A stretch of DNA of 64,000 nt from Mangrovimicrobium sp048323675 (GCF_048323675.1 NZ_JBLWFK010000003.1:186001-250000); one strand, 5' to 3'; positions 25,055 to 34,487 are shown, numbered from the stretch's first letter. Numbers and translations are program-made. Notes: generated by a model not told the origin, from the letters alone.

Positions 25055-26407
25055 GTGACGCTTACGCCATCCACGCCTGTCGCAGGCAACGTAACTTCTG
25101 CATCCATGGAGAAGCCCGCACCCGGGGCCTACTATGCCCTCGGCGTACTGCTGGCGGCCTATATCCTGTCGTTTATCGATCGCAACGTGATGGCGGTGCT
25201 GATCGGGCCGATCCGCGCCGACCTGCATATCTCCGACTTCCAGTACAGCCTGTTGCACGGTTTCGCCTTTTCCATGTTCTACATCGTGCTGGGCATTCCC
25301 ATCGCCCGGCTGGCGGATCACGGCAACCGCAAGTGGATCGTCACCATCGGCATTTTTCTCTGGAGCATCATGTGCTGCCTGTGCGGGCTGGCGCGCACTG
25401 TCACCACCCTGTTCATTGCGCGTATCGGGGTCGGTGTCGGTGAAGCCGCCCTCTCCCCGCCGGCCTTCTCCATGCTCGCGGACCTGTTCCCGCCGCACCG
25501 GCAGGCGCGGGCCTTTGCGATCTACAGCCTCGGGGTCACCGTCGGCGGCGGACTTTCGGCGATTGTCGGCGGCTTCGTCTACCAGTTCTTCGCCGCCACC
25601 GGTGGCGCCGACCTGCCCCTGCTCGGCCATATTGGCCCCTGGCAGATGACCTTTATCAGTGTCGGCGCCCCCGGCATTATCCTGGTCGTGCTGCTGGGTT
25701 TCATACGCGAGCCCGCGCGACGCACCGACCGGGATCTCGTCGCGGCAAACACCGGTGTCAGCCTTGCTGAGTTCTGGGCCTGGTTGAAGCAAAACCGGCG
25801 CATCTACATCGGCGTCATGGGCGCCAATTCGCTGCTCACGGTGATGACCTACGGCATGCTCGCCTGGTTTATCGAATTCCTGATCCGCACCTACGGCGTA
25901 CCCCGCGAAACCGCCGGCTTGCAGTTCGGGTTGATCAACATCATCGCGGGCAGCCTCGGCGCCCTCACCATCGGCTGGCTGGTACAACCCATGGTGCAGC
26001 GCGGTGTGGTCGATGCGCCGGCGCGCATGATGCTGATCATCGCCTGCCTGGTCGCCGTGCCCACGGCGCTGGCCCCACTGAGCCCGAGTCCCGCACTGGC
26101 GGTGGTGCTGGCCTGCCCGGCCATGTTCCTGCTGAACGGTTTCTACGGCCCTGGCGTCACCGCGTTACAGGCCATCACCCCGAACCGGATGAAAGCCCAG
26201 GTCACCGCACTGTCGCTGTTCTTCGCCAACCTGTTCGGCCTGGCGCTGGGCCCGACCATCGTGGCCATGCTGACCGACTTCCTGTTCGGGCGGGATGATT
26301 ACCTGCGCTATTCGCTGGCGCTGCTGCCGATGGTGCTGTGCCCGCTGGCCGCGCTGCTTGCCTACCAGTCGCTGAAGCCTTACCGGGAATTGGTGGTGGC
26401 GGAGTAA
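25055..26407 (+). CDS. MFS transporter (spinster-like)
   Basis: Major facilitator protein of 450 residues with about 12 hydrophobic segments in two sixes. SFIDRNVMAVLIGPIRADLHISDFQYSLLHGFAF and RLADHGNRKWIVTIG (loop 2-3 motif) and GVGVGEAALSPPAFSMLADLFPP are characteristic of spinster-type MFS proteins common in sphingomonad and marine degraders. GTG start with GGGGGAG about 8 bases upstream. Likely moves an acidic or hydrophobic catabolite across the inner membrane; direction and substrate unknown. Confidence 0.92.
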   Translation: MTLTPSTPVAGNVTSASMEKPAPGAYYALGVLLAAYILSFIDRNVMAVLIGPIRADLHISDFQYSLLHGFAFSMFYIVLGIPIARLADHGNRKWIVTIGIFLWSIMCCLCGLARTVTTLFIARIGVGVGEAALSPPAFSMLADLFPPHRQARAFAIYSLGVTVGGGLSAIVGGFVYQFFAATGGADLPLLGHIGPWQMTFISVGAPGIILVVLLGFIREPARRTDRDLVAANTGVSLAEFWAWLKQNRRIYIGVMGANSLLTVMTYGMLAWFIEFLIRTYGVPRETAGLQFGLINIIAGSLGALTIGWLVQPMVQRGVVDAPARMMLIIACLVAVPTALAPLSPSPALAVVLACPAMFLLNGFYGPGVTALQAITPNRMKAQVTALSLFFANLFGLALGPTIVAMLTDFLFGRDDYLRYSLALLPMVLCPLAALLAYQSLKPYRELVVAE

Positions 26408-26437
26408 AACACCGCCGCCGGAGGACCGGCGAGCGGA

Positions 26438-27097
26438 TCAGACCTTGCTGATCAGCGCGCGGTAGAGGAGTTCGACGATGCCCGCACTGAGCTGCTTGCG
26501 GGTCTGCTTGGTGGCGCCGGCAACGCCGATATCGTGCTGGGCCGCCAGGGCGCCCATTGCCGCGTGGATAGCGATGGCGATCTGCTGGGGGTTTTCCAGG
26601 CTGGGGTTAATCTGGGCGATCTTCTTGCCCAGTGCCTGCAGCAGGCCGCGCGTGGTTTCGATGCGCATATTGAGGAAGCGCAGGTTGCCCTGGTCGGCCT
26701 CCAGGTTGCGTACCCGCAGCTCGATGCGGTATTTCTCCCACAGCTCACCGTAGATGTCGACGAACTTGCGGATGTTGGCCTCGAGGTTTTCCGGCGTCCA
26801 CGGCACGTTGAACACTTCGTAGAGCGGATCGAGATTCAGTGCCGCAGCCTGGACGCAGGCAAACAGAACGTCCTCGATATCCTCGAAATAGACATAGAAC
26901 GTGGAACTCGAAACGTCCGCCTCGAAGGCCACGTCGGAAACCGTCAGGTCCTTGTAGGAGCGACTCTTGAGCATTTCAAGTGTGACATCCATGATCCGCT
27001 GGCGGGTTTCGCGTCCCTTCCGGCCCATCTTCTGGCCATGCAGATTACGAATTTCTTTTTCCACTTGATGTTTTCCCACTGCTGTCATTAGCGGCAT
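26438..27097 (-). CDS. TetR-family transcriptional regulator
   Basis: About 219 residues. The N-terminal helix-turn-helix is clear: RETRQRIMDVTLEMLKSRSYKDLTVSDVAFEADVSSSTFYVYFEDIEDVLFACV. The C-terminal ligand domain is divergent. Start uncertain: ATG at 27097 has GGGA 4 bases upstream, ATG at 27088 is possible, and the extension to 27124 overlaps the operator. The operator-like motif at its own promoter, shared with three catabolic promoters, makes it the likely regulator of this region (inference). Confidence 0.9.
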   Translation of the reverse strand: MPLMTAVGKHQVEKEIRNLHGQKMGRKGRETRQRIMDVTLEMLKSRSYKDLTVSDVAFEADVSSSTFYVYFEDIEDVLFACVQAAALNLDPLYEVFNVPWTPENLEANIRKFVDIYGELWEKYRIELRVRNLEADQGNLRFLNMRIETTRGLLQALGKKIAQINPSLENPQQIAIAIHAAMGALAAQHDIGVAGATKQTRKQLSAGIVELLYRALISKV

Positions 27098-27128
27098 GGT
27101 ATCCCAACACTGATAACGCATCAATTTT
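27096..27128 (-). promoter_or_regulatory. Operator-like site 4 at the TetR gene promoter
   Basis: Minus strand AAAATTGATGCGTTATCAG (27110-27128), matching the AAAATTGA-N7-TCAG pattern. It contains a -35-like TTGATG (27119-27124) with a TACCAT -10 after 17 bases (27096-27101). A further half-like GTCAATTTTT lies at 27156-27165. Position suggests autoregulation. Confidence 0.55.
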
Positions 27129-27173
27129 GACGGTGTGCCGTCTCACTACTCCGGCGTCAATTTTTGCCCGCGC

Positions 27174-29519
27174 TCATTTGCCGGCACCTGCGGCGGCAGA
27201 TTCCGGCAGGGCAAACGCGATGATATCGGCGCTCGAGGGGCCGGGGATTCCGGAGTGGCCGCCCGCAGCGATGACCACGAACTGGCGCCCGCTCTGGCGC
27301 GAGCGATAGGTCATCGGCGTCGACCCGGCAACCGCGGGCAACCGGGCGCTCCACAGTTCAGCGCCGTTGCCGCTGTCGATGGCGCGCAGGCGCCGGTCCT
27401 GCGCCGCACCGATGAACACCAGACCGCCCGCGGTGGTAATCGCCCCACCGGAATTAGGTACGCCCATGGGCAGGGGCAGGCCCAGTTCCAGGCCCCAGGG
27501 CCCGGAGTGTTCCGCGGTGCCCAGACGCTTGCTCCAGAGCAGCTCTCGGCTGCCGATGTCGAAGGCCCAGAGCCGGCCGTAGGGCGGCTGCTGGCAGGGT
27601 ACACCCAATGGCGAGAGGAATACCTTGCGCTTGAAAATAAAGGGGATTCTCTCCTGGGGGTAGATCAGGGTACTGGCGTCCCCGGCGAGCCCGCTGGCCT
27701 CGGCCCCCTCCCGGGGAATCAACTGCCCGGTCTCGGCGATGTGCAGGCTGCTGGCGATCAGCAATCCGCGCTGGAGGTCTACCGAGACGCTGCCCCAGTT
27801 GCTGCCGCCAGCGGCGCCCGGGTAGTTCAGCGACCGGTCCAGGCCCGGAGGATTGAACTCGCCGGCGTAGCGCAGCTGGCGAAACTGTATCCGGCACCAG
27901 AGCTGGTCCAGTGGTGTCAGGCCCCACATATCGCGCTCGCGCAAGGTGGCGCCGGCAATCGAGGGAAAACCCTCCGTGTAGGGCTGGGTGGGCGCGGTCC
28001 AGTCACCGGGCACATCACCCTGGGGTACCGGGCGCTCTACGACATTATCGATGGGCGTGCCGTCACGCCGGTCCAGCAGGAACAGCTGGCCGCGCTTGGT
28101 CGGCACCACCAGAGCAGGGACGGTGCGGCCCGCGGTCGTCAGGTCCAGGGTCACCGGTTGCGAGGCGACGTCATAATCCCATAGGTCGTGGTGCACCGTC
28201 TGGAATGTCCAGCGTACTGCGCCGCTGGCGACGTCCAGCGCCACCACCGAGGAGCTGTAGCGCTCGGAGGCATCGGAACGGTGGCCGCCGAAGTAGTCCG
28301 GGGGGCTGTTGCCGGTGGGGATGTAGACCAGGCCGAGCTCCGGGTCGGCGCTGAACACACTCCAGGCATTGGGCGTATCGCCGGTATAGCTCTCGCCTTC
28401 CGGCGGCGGCCCGTACTCGCCGGGTCGCCCGGCGTCCCAGGCCCAGCGCAATTCGCCAGTCATTGCGTCGTAACCGCGAATCACCCCGGAGGGCGTGTCG
28501 AAGAAGGACAGGTAGTCGTTGACGAACTGGCCGATGACCGCCACGCCGTTCACTATGGCGGGGGGCGAGGTTACCGACAGGGAACCGGGTGGTATCTCGC
28601 CCATATGCCGCCGCATGTCCACGGCGCCCTGCTCGCCAAACCCGGTACAGGCCTTGCCGGTGTCCGCGTTAACCGCCAGCAGTCGCCCGTCCGCAGTGCC
28701 GTAAAGCAGGCGGCGGGGACAGTCGTCGCTGCTTGCCGCGGATTCGAAGTAGGACACACCGCGGCAGGTGGTGACAAACACCCCGTCGAGGTTCAACTCG
28801 GGATCAAAGCGCCAACTCTCCCGACCGCTCTCCTGCTCGAGCGCGATGAGCACGTTGCGATCGACACAGAAGTAGAGGTGATCGTTCGCTGCCAGCGGTG
28901 TCGGCTGGAAACTGTGGGCGCCGAAACTTTCAAACAGGGGCACGTCGGAGCGGTAGTGCCAGGCAATTTCGAGCTGCTGCACGTTGCCGGTATCGATCTG
29001 GTTCAGGGGCGAGAAGCGGCCGCCGCCGGAGGTGCGCCCCCAGTGCCGCCACTCGTCGCCGTCAACTGCCGCGGCCGGCAGGCCCTGCGCACCCGGCAGG
29101 TTCGATACCGGCGCGTAGAGGCGAGCAACACCCACAGCGAATACCACCGCGCAGACGACCAGTGACAGGAACACCAGCGTGCCGCCACCGCGCAACTGCC
29201 GGCGCATACCGGGGAGCAGGAAACCGAGGCCCAGCAGCAGGAACAGCACCAGCCGGGAACACAGCGCCCAGGCATCGAGCCCCACCTCCCACACGCTCCA
29301 GGCAAGCGTGCCAATCAGGAGCACCGCGAAACAGTGTGCGGCCAGGGGACGGCGCTGCCACAGGGCAAACGCGCTGAGCAGCAGGAGCAGTCCCGCGGCG
29401 AGGTAATAGGGACTCCCGCCCTCGACCAGCAGCAGCGCGCCGCCAGCGGCCAACGCCAACCCGCAGGCCCCCAGAACCAACATCCAGACCCGTAATAAAC
29501 CCTGCCCCGAAGAACCCAT
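27174..29519 (-). CDS. Membrane-bound PQQ-dependent dehydrogenase (glucose/quinate family)
   Basis: Quinoprotein of 781 residues, the length of membrane glucose dehydrogenase (about 796). The first ~140 residues hold about five hydrophobic membrane segments; the rest is the periplasmic eight-bladed propeller. PQQ signature 1 appears as EWRHWGRTSGGGRFSPLNQI and signature 2 as FQTVHHDLWDYDVASQPV. It oxidises an alcohol, sugar or cyclic polyol in the periplasm and passes electrons to ubiquinone. No pqq biosynthesis genes are in the window. The TetR gene lies directly downstream on the same strand. Confidence 0.93.
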   Translation of the reverse strand: MGSSGQGLLRVWMLVLGACGLALAAGGALLLVEGGSPYYLAAGLLLLLSAFALWQRRPLAAHCFAVLLIGTLAWSVWEVGLDAWALCSRLVLFLLLGLGFLLPGMRRQLRGGGTLVFLSLVVCAVVFAVGVARLYAPVSNLPGAQGLPAAAVDGDEWRHWGRTSGGGRFSPLNQIDTGNVQQLEIAWHYRSDVPLFESFGAHSFQPTPLAANDHLYFCVDRNVLIALEQESGRESWRFDPELNLDGVFVTTCRGVSYFESAASSDDCPRRLLYGTADGRLLAVNADTGKACTGFGEQGAVDMRRHMGEIPPGSLSVTSPPAIVNGVAVIGQFVNDYLSFFDTPSGVIRGYDAMTGELRWAWDAGRPGEYGPPPEGESYTGDTPNAWSVFSADPELGLVYIPTGNSPPDYFGGHRSDASERYSSSVVALDVASGAVRWTFQTVHHDLWDYDVASQPVTLDLTTAGRTVPALVVPTKRGQLFLLDRRDGTPIDNVVERPVPQGDVPGDWTAPTQPYTEGFPSIAGATLRERDMWGLTPLDQLWCRIQFRQLRYAGEFNPPGLDRSLNYPGAAGGSNWGSVSVDLQRGLLIASSLHIAETGQLIPREGAEASGLAGDASTLIYPQERIPFIFKRKVFLSPLGVPCQQPPYGRLWAFDIGSRELLWSKRLGTAEHSGPWGLELGLPLPMGVPNSGGAITTAGGLVFIGAAQDRRLRAIDSGNGAELWSARLPAVAGSTPMTYRSRQSGRQFVVIAAGGHSGIPGPSSADIIAFALPESAAAGAGK

Positions 29520-29683
29520 TATTCAACCTCGTAGTTTTTATTGTCGCGATCATACTGCGCGGACGTCGCCGGCAACTTATGATACCTTGTTTCCTAAGAT
29601 ACCCCCTTGGACGGCCCCTGCCAAAATCTTTTGCGCCGCGGCACAGGGGACTGTGCCCGCACCAATAACAACAGGCCACTACC

Positions 29684-30814
29684 GTGAGCAGACTGCAGCC
29701 ATTTTCCCTCCACGTTCCGCAGGCGGCACGCGATGACCTCGACCAGCGGCTGCGCCATACCCGCTGGCTGGAAAACAGCTACCTGTCCGGCTGGCAGTAC
29801 GGCGTGCCTGTAGATTTCACCCGCGAACTGTGTCGCTACTGGCAGGAGGAATTCGACTGGCATCAGCTGGAGGATGCGGTCAACGCCAACCAACAGTGCC
29901 TGATCCATACCGATGGCCTGCAGTTGCACGCGCTCTACCGCCGCTCGCAACAACCCGATGCTGTGCCGCTCCTGCTGCTGCACGGCTGGCCGAGCTCCTG
30001 CCTGGAATTTCTCGACCTGCTCGCACCCCTGGCCACTCCCCCGGAAGGCCAGCCCGCCTTCCACCCGGTAGCCGCCTCCCTGCCCGGCTACGGCTTTTCC
30101 ACGACCCGCGAAGGCATCGGCCCCCAGGCCATCGCCCCGCTGCTGGTGGAACTGATGGACGCGCTGGGCTTCGAGCGTTTCATGGTCCAGGGCGGCGACT
30201 GGGGCAGCCTGGTCGGCACCGAAATCGCGCGCCAGTACCCGGACAGGGTCATCGGACTGCACCTCAACCTGGTCAACGGCAGCCGGCCCGCAAACTGCGA
30301 GCAGCTGCCGGTGAGCGCGGAAGAGCTGGCATGGATCGACGAACTGGACAACTGGCTGAGCTACCCCCACCTGCAGTTGCAGACCCAGCAACCCGCGAGT
30401 ATCAGCCACGCCATGCACGACTCGCCCGCCGGACTGGCCGCGTGGATCGGTGAGAAATTTTTCGAATGGACCGACCGGCGCGCGGGCGATACCGTCAGCG
30501 CAGAGCAGATGCTGCGCAGCATCGCACTGTACTGGTTTTCCGGCTGCGCCGGCTCGGCGGCGCAGCTCTACTATGAAATGGCGCACAACCCGGTACAGGA
30601 GCGCTACGTCAAAGCGCCCACCGCCGCCGCGATCTTCCCGCTGGAGGTAGTCAAACTGCCCCGGAGCTGGGCGGAGCAGCACTACAACATCGTGCAATGG
30701 AATGTCTTTGCACAGGGTGGCCACTTTCCCGCGCTGGAGCAGCCTGCAGCCCTCCTCCAGGACCTGCGCCAGTTTGCCATCCTGCTGCAGGGAGCCAGGG
30801 ACGCAGCGCCCTGA
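29684..30814 (+). CDS. Epoxide hydrolase (EHN-type alpha/beta hydrolase)
   Basis: A 376-residue alpha/beta-hydrolase with the N-terminal EHN domain (FSLHVPQAARDDLDQRLRHTRWLE), the oxyanion motif HGWP at 100-103, nucleophile Asp172 in GGDWGS, and a C-terminal GGHFPALEQP with the probable catalytic His near 347. Like microsomal/juvenile-hormone epoxide hydrolases, it should open an epoxide to a diol. GTG start with a weak binding site. Followed after 39 bases by an SDR that could oxidise the diol (inference). Confidence 0.92.
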   Translation: MSRLQPFSLHVPQAARDDLDQRLRHTRWLENSYLSGWQYGVPVDFTRELCRYWQEEFDWHQLEDAVNANQQCLIHTDGLQLHALYRRSQQPDAVPLLLLHGWPSSCLEFLDLLAPLATPPEGQPAFHPVAASLPGYGFSTTREGIGPQAIAPLLVELMDALGFERFMVQGGDWGSLVGTEIARQYPDRVIGLHLNLVNGSRPANCEQLPVSAEELAWIDELDNWLSYPHLQLQTQQPASISHAMHDSPAGLAAWIGEKFFEWTDRRAGDTVSAEQMLRSIALYWFSGCAGSAAQLYYEMAHNPVQERYVKAPTAAAIFPLEVVKLPRSWAEQHYNIVQWNVFAQGGHFPALEQPAALLQDLRQFAILLQGARDAAP

Positions 30815-30853
30815 CTGCGACGTTTTCAGCACTCAACCCGTGGAGTACATAAC

Positions 30854-31630
30854 TTGAATAATCCCTACGCGAAACTGGACCTGACCGGCCGGGTCTTTAC
30901 CATCACCGGCGGCACCGGCGGACTCGGCAAGGCCACTGCGCAGCTGTGCGCCGCCCGCGGCGCCAGCGTGGTACTGGCGGATCTCGATGCCGCCGCCGGG
31001 GAAGCGCTGGTCGCGGCCATCCGGGCCAGCGGCGGCAAAGCGGCCTTTATCCGCACCGACGTCACCCGGGAGGAAGACGTCATGGCCATGGTCGATTTTG
31101 CCGTGGACAGCTTCGGCGGACTGCACGGCGCCTTCAACAACGCCGGTATCGACAACGGCCACAAGACCGTGACCGAGGCGAGCCTGGCGGACTGGCAGCA
31201 GAATATCGGGGTGAACCTGACCGGGGTGTTCCTGTGCCTGAAATACCAGATCGCCTGCCTGCTGGAGCGCGGTATCCAGGGCAGTATCGTCAACACGTCG
31301 TCCACCGCGGGCGCGGTGGGCATGGCCAACGCGGTGGCCTACATCGCCGCCAAGCACGGGGTGGCGGGACTCACCCGCTCCACCGCGGTGGACTACAGCG
31401 CGCAGGGCATCCGCGTCAACGCCGTACTGCCCGGCGCCATCCACACGCCGATGCTGGAGAATGCGCTGCAGGACCAGGCGCTGGCGCAAATGATCGCCCG
31501 CAGCCATCCCATAGGCCGGATTGGCGAAGCACCGGAGGTTGCGGAGACGGTCGCCTGGCTGCTGTCGGACGCAGCGTCCTATGTGACTGGCGCCCTGCTG
31601 CCGGTGGACGGCGGTTTCACCACCCAGTAA
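30854..31630 (+). CDS. Short-chain dehydrogenase/reductase
   Basis: Classical SDR of 258 residues: TGGTGGLG nucleotide motif, NNAG, catalytic Ser in NTSSTAG, YIAAK as YxxxK, PGAIHTPM, and the terminal PVDGGFTTQ. The start is TTG, with TGGAG 9 bases upstream and no better start nearby. Co-directional with the epoxide hydrolase; alcohol dehydrogenase activity on its product is plausible but unproven. Confidence 0.92.
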   Translation: MNNPYAKLDLTGRVFTITGGTGGLGKATAQLCAARGASVVLADLDAAAGEALVAAIRASGGKAAFIRTDVTREEDVMAMVDFAVDSFGGLHGAFNNAGIDNGHKTVTEASLADWQQNIGVNLTGVFLCLKYQIACLLERGIQGSIVNTSSTAGAVGMANAVAYIAAKHGVAGLTRSTAVDYSAQGIRVNAVLPGAIHTPMLENALQDQALAQMIARSHPIGRIGEAPEVAETVAWLLSDAASYVTGALLPVDGGFTTQ

Positions 31631-31688
31631 GTGACCCGGATGCGGTTGGAAAAAGGGCGACGGAGGAAAGCGGCAAGGAAGGGGAAGT

Positions 31689-31713
31689 CCCGGCAACCGT
31701 GGCGGTTGCCGGG
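31689..31713. terminator. Hairpin between convergent SDR and TauD genes
   Basis: Perfect 10-bp stem CCCGGCAACC (31689-31698) / GGTTGCCGGG (31704-31713) with a 5-base loop. On the minus strand a pyrimidine-rich tract follows. It lies between two converging stop codons, so it may serve both genes. Confidence 0.5.
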
Positions 31714-31728
31714 GCACGAGGCAACGGT

Positions 31729-32688
31729 TCAGACCATGGTGTCCTCGAGGACCTTGTCGCCCACGGCGTTGTCCTCGAAGCGGCCCAGGCCGTAATCGCC
31801 CTTGATCGTGGTGCGCTGCATGCGGCGCTTGATGGTCGGCTCGCAGCCGGTCACCCGGTGCAGCATGCGCCAGTTGTCCCAGATCAGCATGTCGGTATGC
31901 TTCCACTGGTGGTAGTAGGGCTGGATCACCCGGTACAGCTCCTGGCAGGCCTCCTCGAGCAGCGCGTCGCCCTCGGGGTTCTCGCGGCTTTCCAGCCCAA
32001 CCGCCATCCACGGTGACACGTGCATCACTTTCTCGCCGCTCTCGCGGGTCCAGATTGCCGGGTGCAGGGCGCGGGGCATGGTCTTGGCGATTTCCAGGGT
32101 GGCGGCCATCTTGATGTCGCGGCGCACGTCGCGCAGGCCTTCGGGCTTACCGAAGCGCATGTGGTCATAGACGAGGTCGAGCGTGTAGATCACGTTGAGC
32201 CCGGCAATCCGGTCACGCAGTTCCGGCGACATATCGTTGTAGATCTGGATACCGTCGGCGAAACCGGTCAGGCCGCCCTCCGGCGCGATATCGATCGCGC
32301 GCAGCACACCGGCGCGGTTCAGTTCATTGTTGTAGCAGTGGTCGAAGTGCCAGGGCAGCCACGAGGACAGCTCCTGCCCTTCCACTTCCGCGATGCCGCA
32401 GGTGTTGGGGTCGTGATCCATGTCAATCACGCCGGGCATGAGGTCCTGGTCGACGCGGCCGACGGACTTCACCGGGTGGTCCTTCAACGGGCCGAAGATA
32501 TTGCTGAGGGCCACGTGCATTTTCGAGGAGGGCTCCATGTCCTCAAACACGATCATGCCGCGGTCTTCAAAGATGTCGCGCAGCTGCTGCCCGACTTCCG
32601 GGTCTTCCACATTGCTCCAGTCCACGCCAGTGACGCGGGCGCCGAAAGAAACGTCATCGCTAAGCGGGCGTACGTTGATGCCTGTCAT
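31729..32688 (-). CDS. TauD/TfdA-family Fe(II)/2-oxoglutarate dioxygenase
   Basis: A 319-residue non-haem iron dioxygenase. The iron facial triad is visible as HFD at 114-116 (WHFDH) and a distal His in NWRMLHRVTG; the 2-oxoglutarate-binding Arg lies in RRMQRTTIKGDYGLGRF. It hydroxylates or cleaves a substrate using O2 and 2-oxoglutarate; the substrate is unknown. GGAGG precedes the ATG. Divergent from the IclR gene across a 111-base operator-rich region, so it is probably IclR-controlled. Confidence 0.93.
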   Translation of the reverse strand: MTGINVRPLSDDVSFGARVTGVDWSNVEDPEVGQQLRDIFEDRGMIVFEDMEPSSKMHVALSNIFGPLKDHPVKSVGRVDQDLMPGVIDMDHDPNTCGIAEVEGQELSSWLPWHFDHCYNNELNRAGVLRAIDIAPEGGLTGFADGIQIYNDMSPELRDRIAGLNVIYTLDLVYDHMRFGKPEGLRDVRRDIKMAATLEIAKTMPRALHPAIWTRESGEKVMHVSPWMAVGLESRENPEGDALLEEACQELYRVIQPYYHQWKHTDMLIWDNWRMLHRVTGCEPTIKRRMQRTTIKGDYGLGRFEDNAVGDKVLEDTMV

Positions 32689-32722
32689 TTTTAACCTCCA
32701 GCCGGGATATGCTTACCGGCGT

Positions 32723-32777
32723 GTTACTTGATTTGATCTGTTGTATTACTTAGTAATACGATATATTATTAAGTAAC
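32723..32777. promoter_or_regulatory. Operator cluster between the TauD and IclR genes
   Basis: The perfect inverted repeat GTATTAC-TTA-GTAATAC (32743-32759) is flanked by GTTACTTGAT (32723-32732) and ATTAAGTAAC (32768-32777), the latter an inverted copy of the former at 9 of 10 bases. Symmetric sites between divergent regulator and target genes fit IclR-type autoregulation plus control of the dioxygenase. Confidence 0.6.
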
Positions 32778-32799
32778 CTAATACTAAAGTGAGTTTGGT

Positions 32800-33579
32800 A
32801 TGTCGGTCAAGCGCAGCCGAAGCGGTTCCCGTGTCCTCGCAGTTCTCGAGGCTATTGCCCATTACCAGCCCGTTGGCGTCACCGAACTGGCGCGGCGGCT
32901 GAACGACGACAAGAGCGCGGTACAGCGGGCCATCATGACCCTGGCCGACGACGGCTGGCTGCGCCCGACAACCAGCAAGCCCACCCGCTGGCAGCTATCC
33001 GCGCACATCCTCACCCTCGCCTACAGCGCACACCTCAGCAACGATCTCGCCCAGCGGGCGCGACCCGTCCTGGAGGCGCTGCACTACGAGAGCGGTGAAA
33101 CCGTGCTGATGAACATTCCCGACCGCCAGCGCTTTGTCGTGCTGGATGTACTGGAAAGCGCCCAGATGCTGCGCACCACGCCCTACCCCGGCATGGAAGT
33201 CCCGGTGCGCAAGAGCGCGACCAGCCGCGCGGTACTCGCCTACCTGACACCGGCGCAGCGGGAAGAATTTCTCGGCGAAGCGCCGAACGAAGAACAGTTG
33301 CAGGCGCTGGAAGAAACCCTCCAGCGCGGTTACGCCATCAGCGCGGGAGACGTGTTTTCCGGCACTACCCAGATTGCGGCGCCGGTATTCGACCAGCGCG
33401 GCATTCCCGAGGCGGCGATCGTACTGTCGGCGCCCAGCGCACGACTCAATGAGGCGCGCCACGACTGGGCCGGCGGACTGGTCAAGCAGGCGGCGCGCAA
33501 GCTGTCCCGCGGCCGCCCCCAGATCGCCGGCCTGACGGCACCCGCGGCGGAGAGCGCCGAAGAAGCCATCACCCCATAA
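32800..33579 (+). CDS. IclR-family transcriptional regulator
   Basis: A 259-residue regulator: N-terminal winged helix (SRVLAVLEAIAHYQPVGVTELARRLNDDKSAVQRAIMTLADDGWL) and a C-terminal effector-binding domain with RKSATSRAVLAYL and GYAISAGDVFSGTTQIAAPVF. IclR proteins sense small catabolites. Divergent from the TauD gene, co-directional with an alpha/beta hydrolase 31 bases on. The shared symmetric operators support regulation of both flanks (inference). Confidence 0.93.
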   Translation: MSVKRSRSGSRVLAVLEAIAHYQPVGVTELARRLNDDKSAVQRAIMTLADDGWLRPTTSKPTRWQLSAHILTLAYSAHLSNDLAQRARPVLEALHYESGETVLMNIPDRQRFVVLDVLESAQMLRTTPYPGMEVPVRKSATSRAVLAYLTPAQREEFLGEAPNEEQLQALEETLQRGYAISAGDVFSGTTQIAAPVFDQRGIPEAAIVLSAPSARLNEARHDWAGGLVKQAARKLSRGRPQIAGLTAPAAESAEEAITP

Positions 33580-33610
33580 CCCAATAAGTAGACCCGCAAA
33601 GGAGACCCAC

Positions 33611-34471
33611 GTGGCGACAATAAATATCAACGGCCTGAATATCGACTACCAGCTGATCGGCGATGCCGGGGCACCGGCCATTGCCCTCACCCCCGGCGGA
33701 CGCTTCCCCAAGGAGAGCCCCGGCCTGCCGGAGCTGGCCCAAGCCCTCGCCGAGGGCGGCCGCCGCGTACTGCTGTGGGATCGCCCCAACTGTGGCGCCT
33801 CAGATATCTGCTTCGATGCGGAGAGTGAATCGGAACTGCACGGGCGCACCCTGACCAGCCTGATCCGCGAACTGGACCTCGGCCCCACGGCCCTGGCCGC
33901 CGGCTCCGCAGGCTCCCGGGTTTCCCTGATTGCCGCCTCCCGCGATCCGGAGATCGTCTCCCACCTCGCCCTGTGGTGGATCAGCGGCGGCACCCTCGGC
34001 CTGATCTCGCTGGCTTACTACTACTGCTGCGACTTCGGCATCGCCGCCAGCCACGGCGGCATGGAGGCGGTGGCGAGCATGCCCGGCTTCGCCGAGCAGA
34101 TCGCGCGCAACCCGCGCAACCGGGACATCATTCTGTCCCAGGACGTGGACAAATTCATCGAGACCATGGAGCGCTGGGCGACCTTCTACCTGCCGCGGGA
34201 GGATTCACCGATCCCCGGCATGTCGCCGGCGGACTTCGCCAGGCTGACCATGCCGGTGCGCATCTACCGCAACGGCGTCAGCGACCTCAGCCACCCCCGC
34301 GCCACCAGCGACTGGGTGCGCGAGCTGATCCCCCACGCGGAATACCTGGAAGCGCCCTGGGCCGACACCGAGTGGAACGACCGCTGCGCGGCGCAGTTGA
34401 AGGATGGCAGCCCGCTGTTCATCGGCTGGCCGGCGCTGGCGCCGGGCCTGCTGGAGTTCACCGCCAGCTGA
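33611..34471 (+). CDS. Alpha/beta-fold hydrolase
   Basis: A 286-residue hydrolase. RVLLWDRPNCGASDICF is the strand 3-4 region, LAAGSAGSRVSL holds the nucleophile elbow (Ser in GSAGS), and PVRIYRNGVSDLSHP the acid region. Unlike most family members I cannot confidently point to the terminal His. GTG start with GGAG 6 bases upstream. Probably co-transcribed with the IclR gene. Ester, thioester or C-C hydrolase activity are all possible. Confidence 0.85.
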   Translation: MATININGLNIDYQLIGDAGAPAIALTPGGRFPKESPGLPELAQALAEGGRRVLLWDRPNCGASDICFDAESESELHGRTLTSLIRELDLGPTALAAGSAGSRVSLIAASRDPEIVSHLALWWISGGTLGLISLAYYYCCDFGIAASHGGMEAVASMPGFAEQIARNPRNRDIILSQDVDKFIETMERWATFYLPREDSPIPGMSPADFARLTMPVRIYRNGVSDLSHPRATSDWVRELIPHAEYLEAPWADTEWNDRCAAQLKDGSPLFIGWPALAPGLLEFTAS

Positions 34472-34487
34472 TTTCGCGCAAGGGCGG

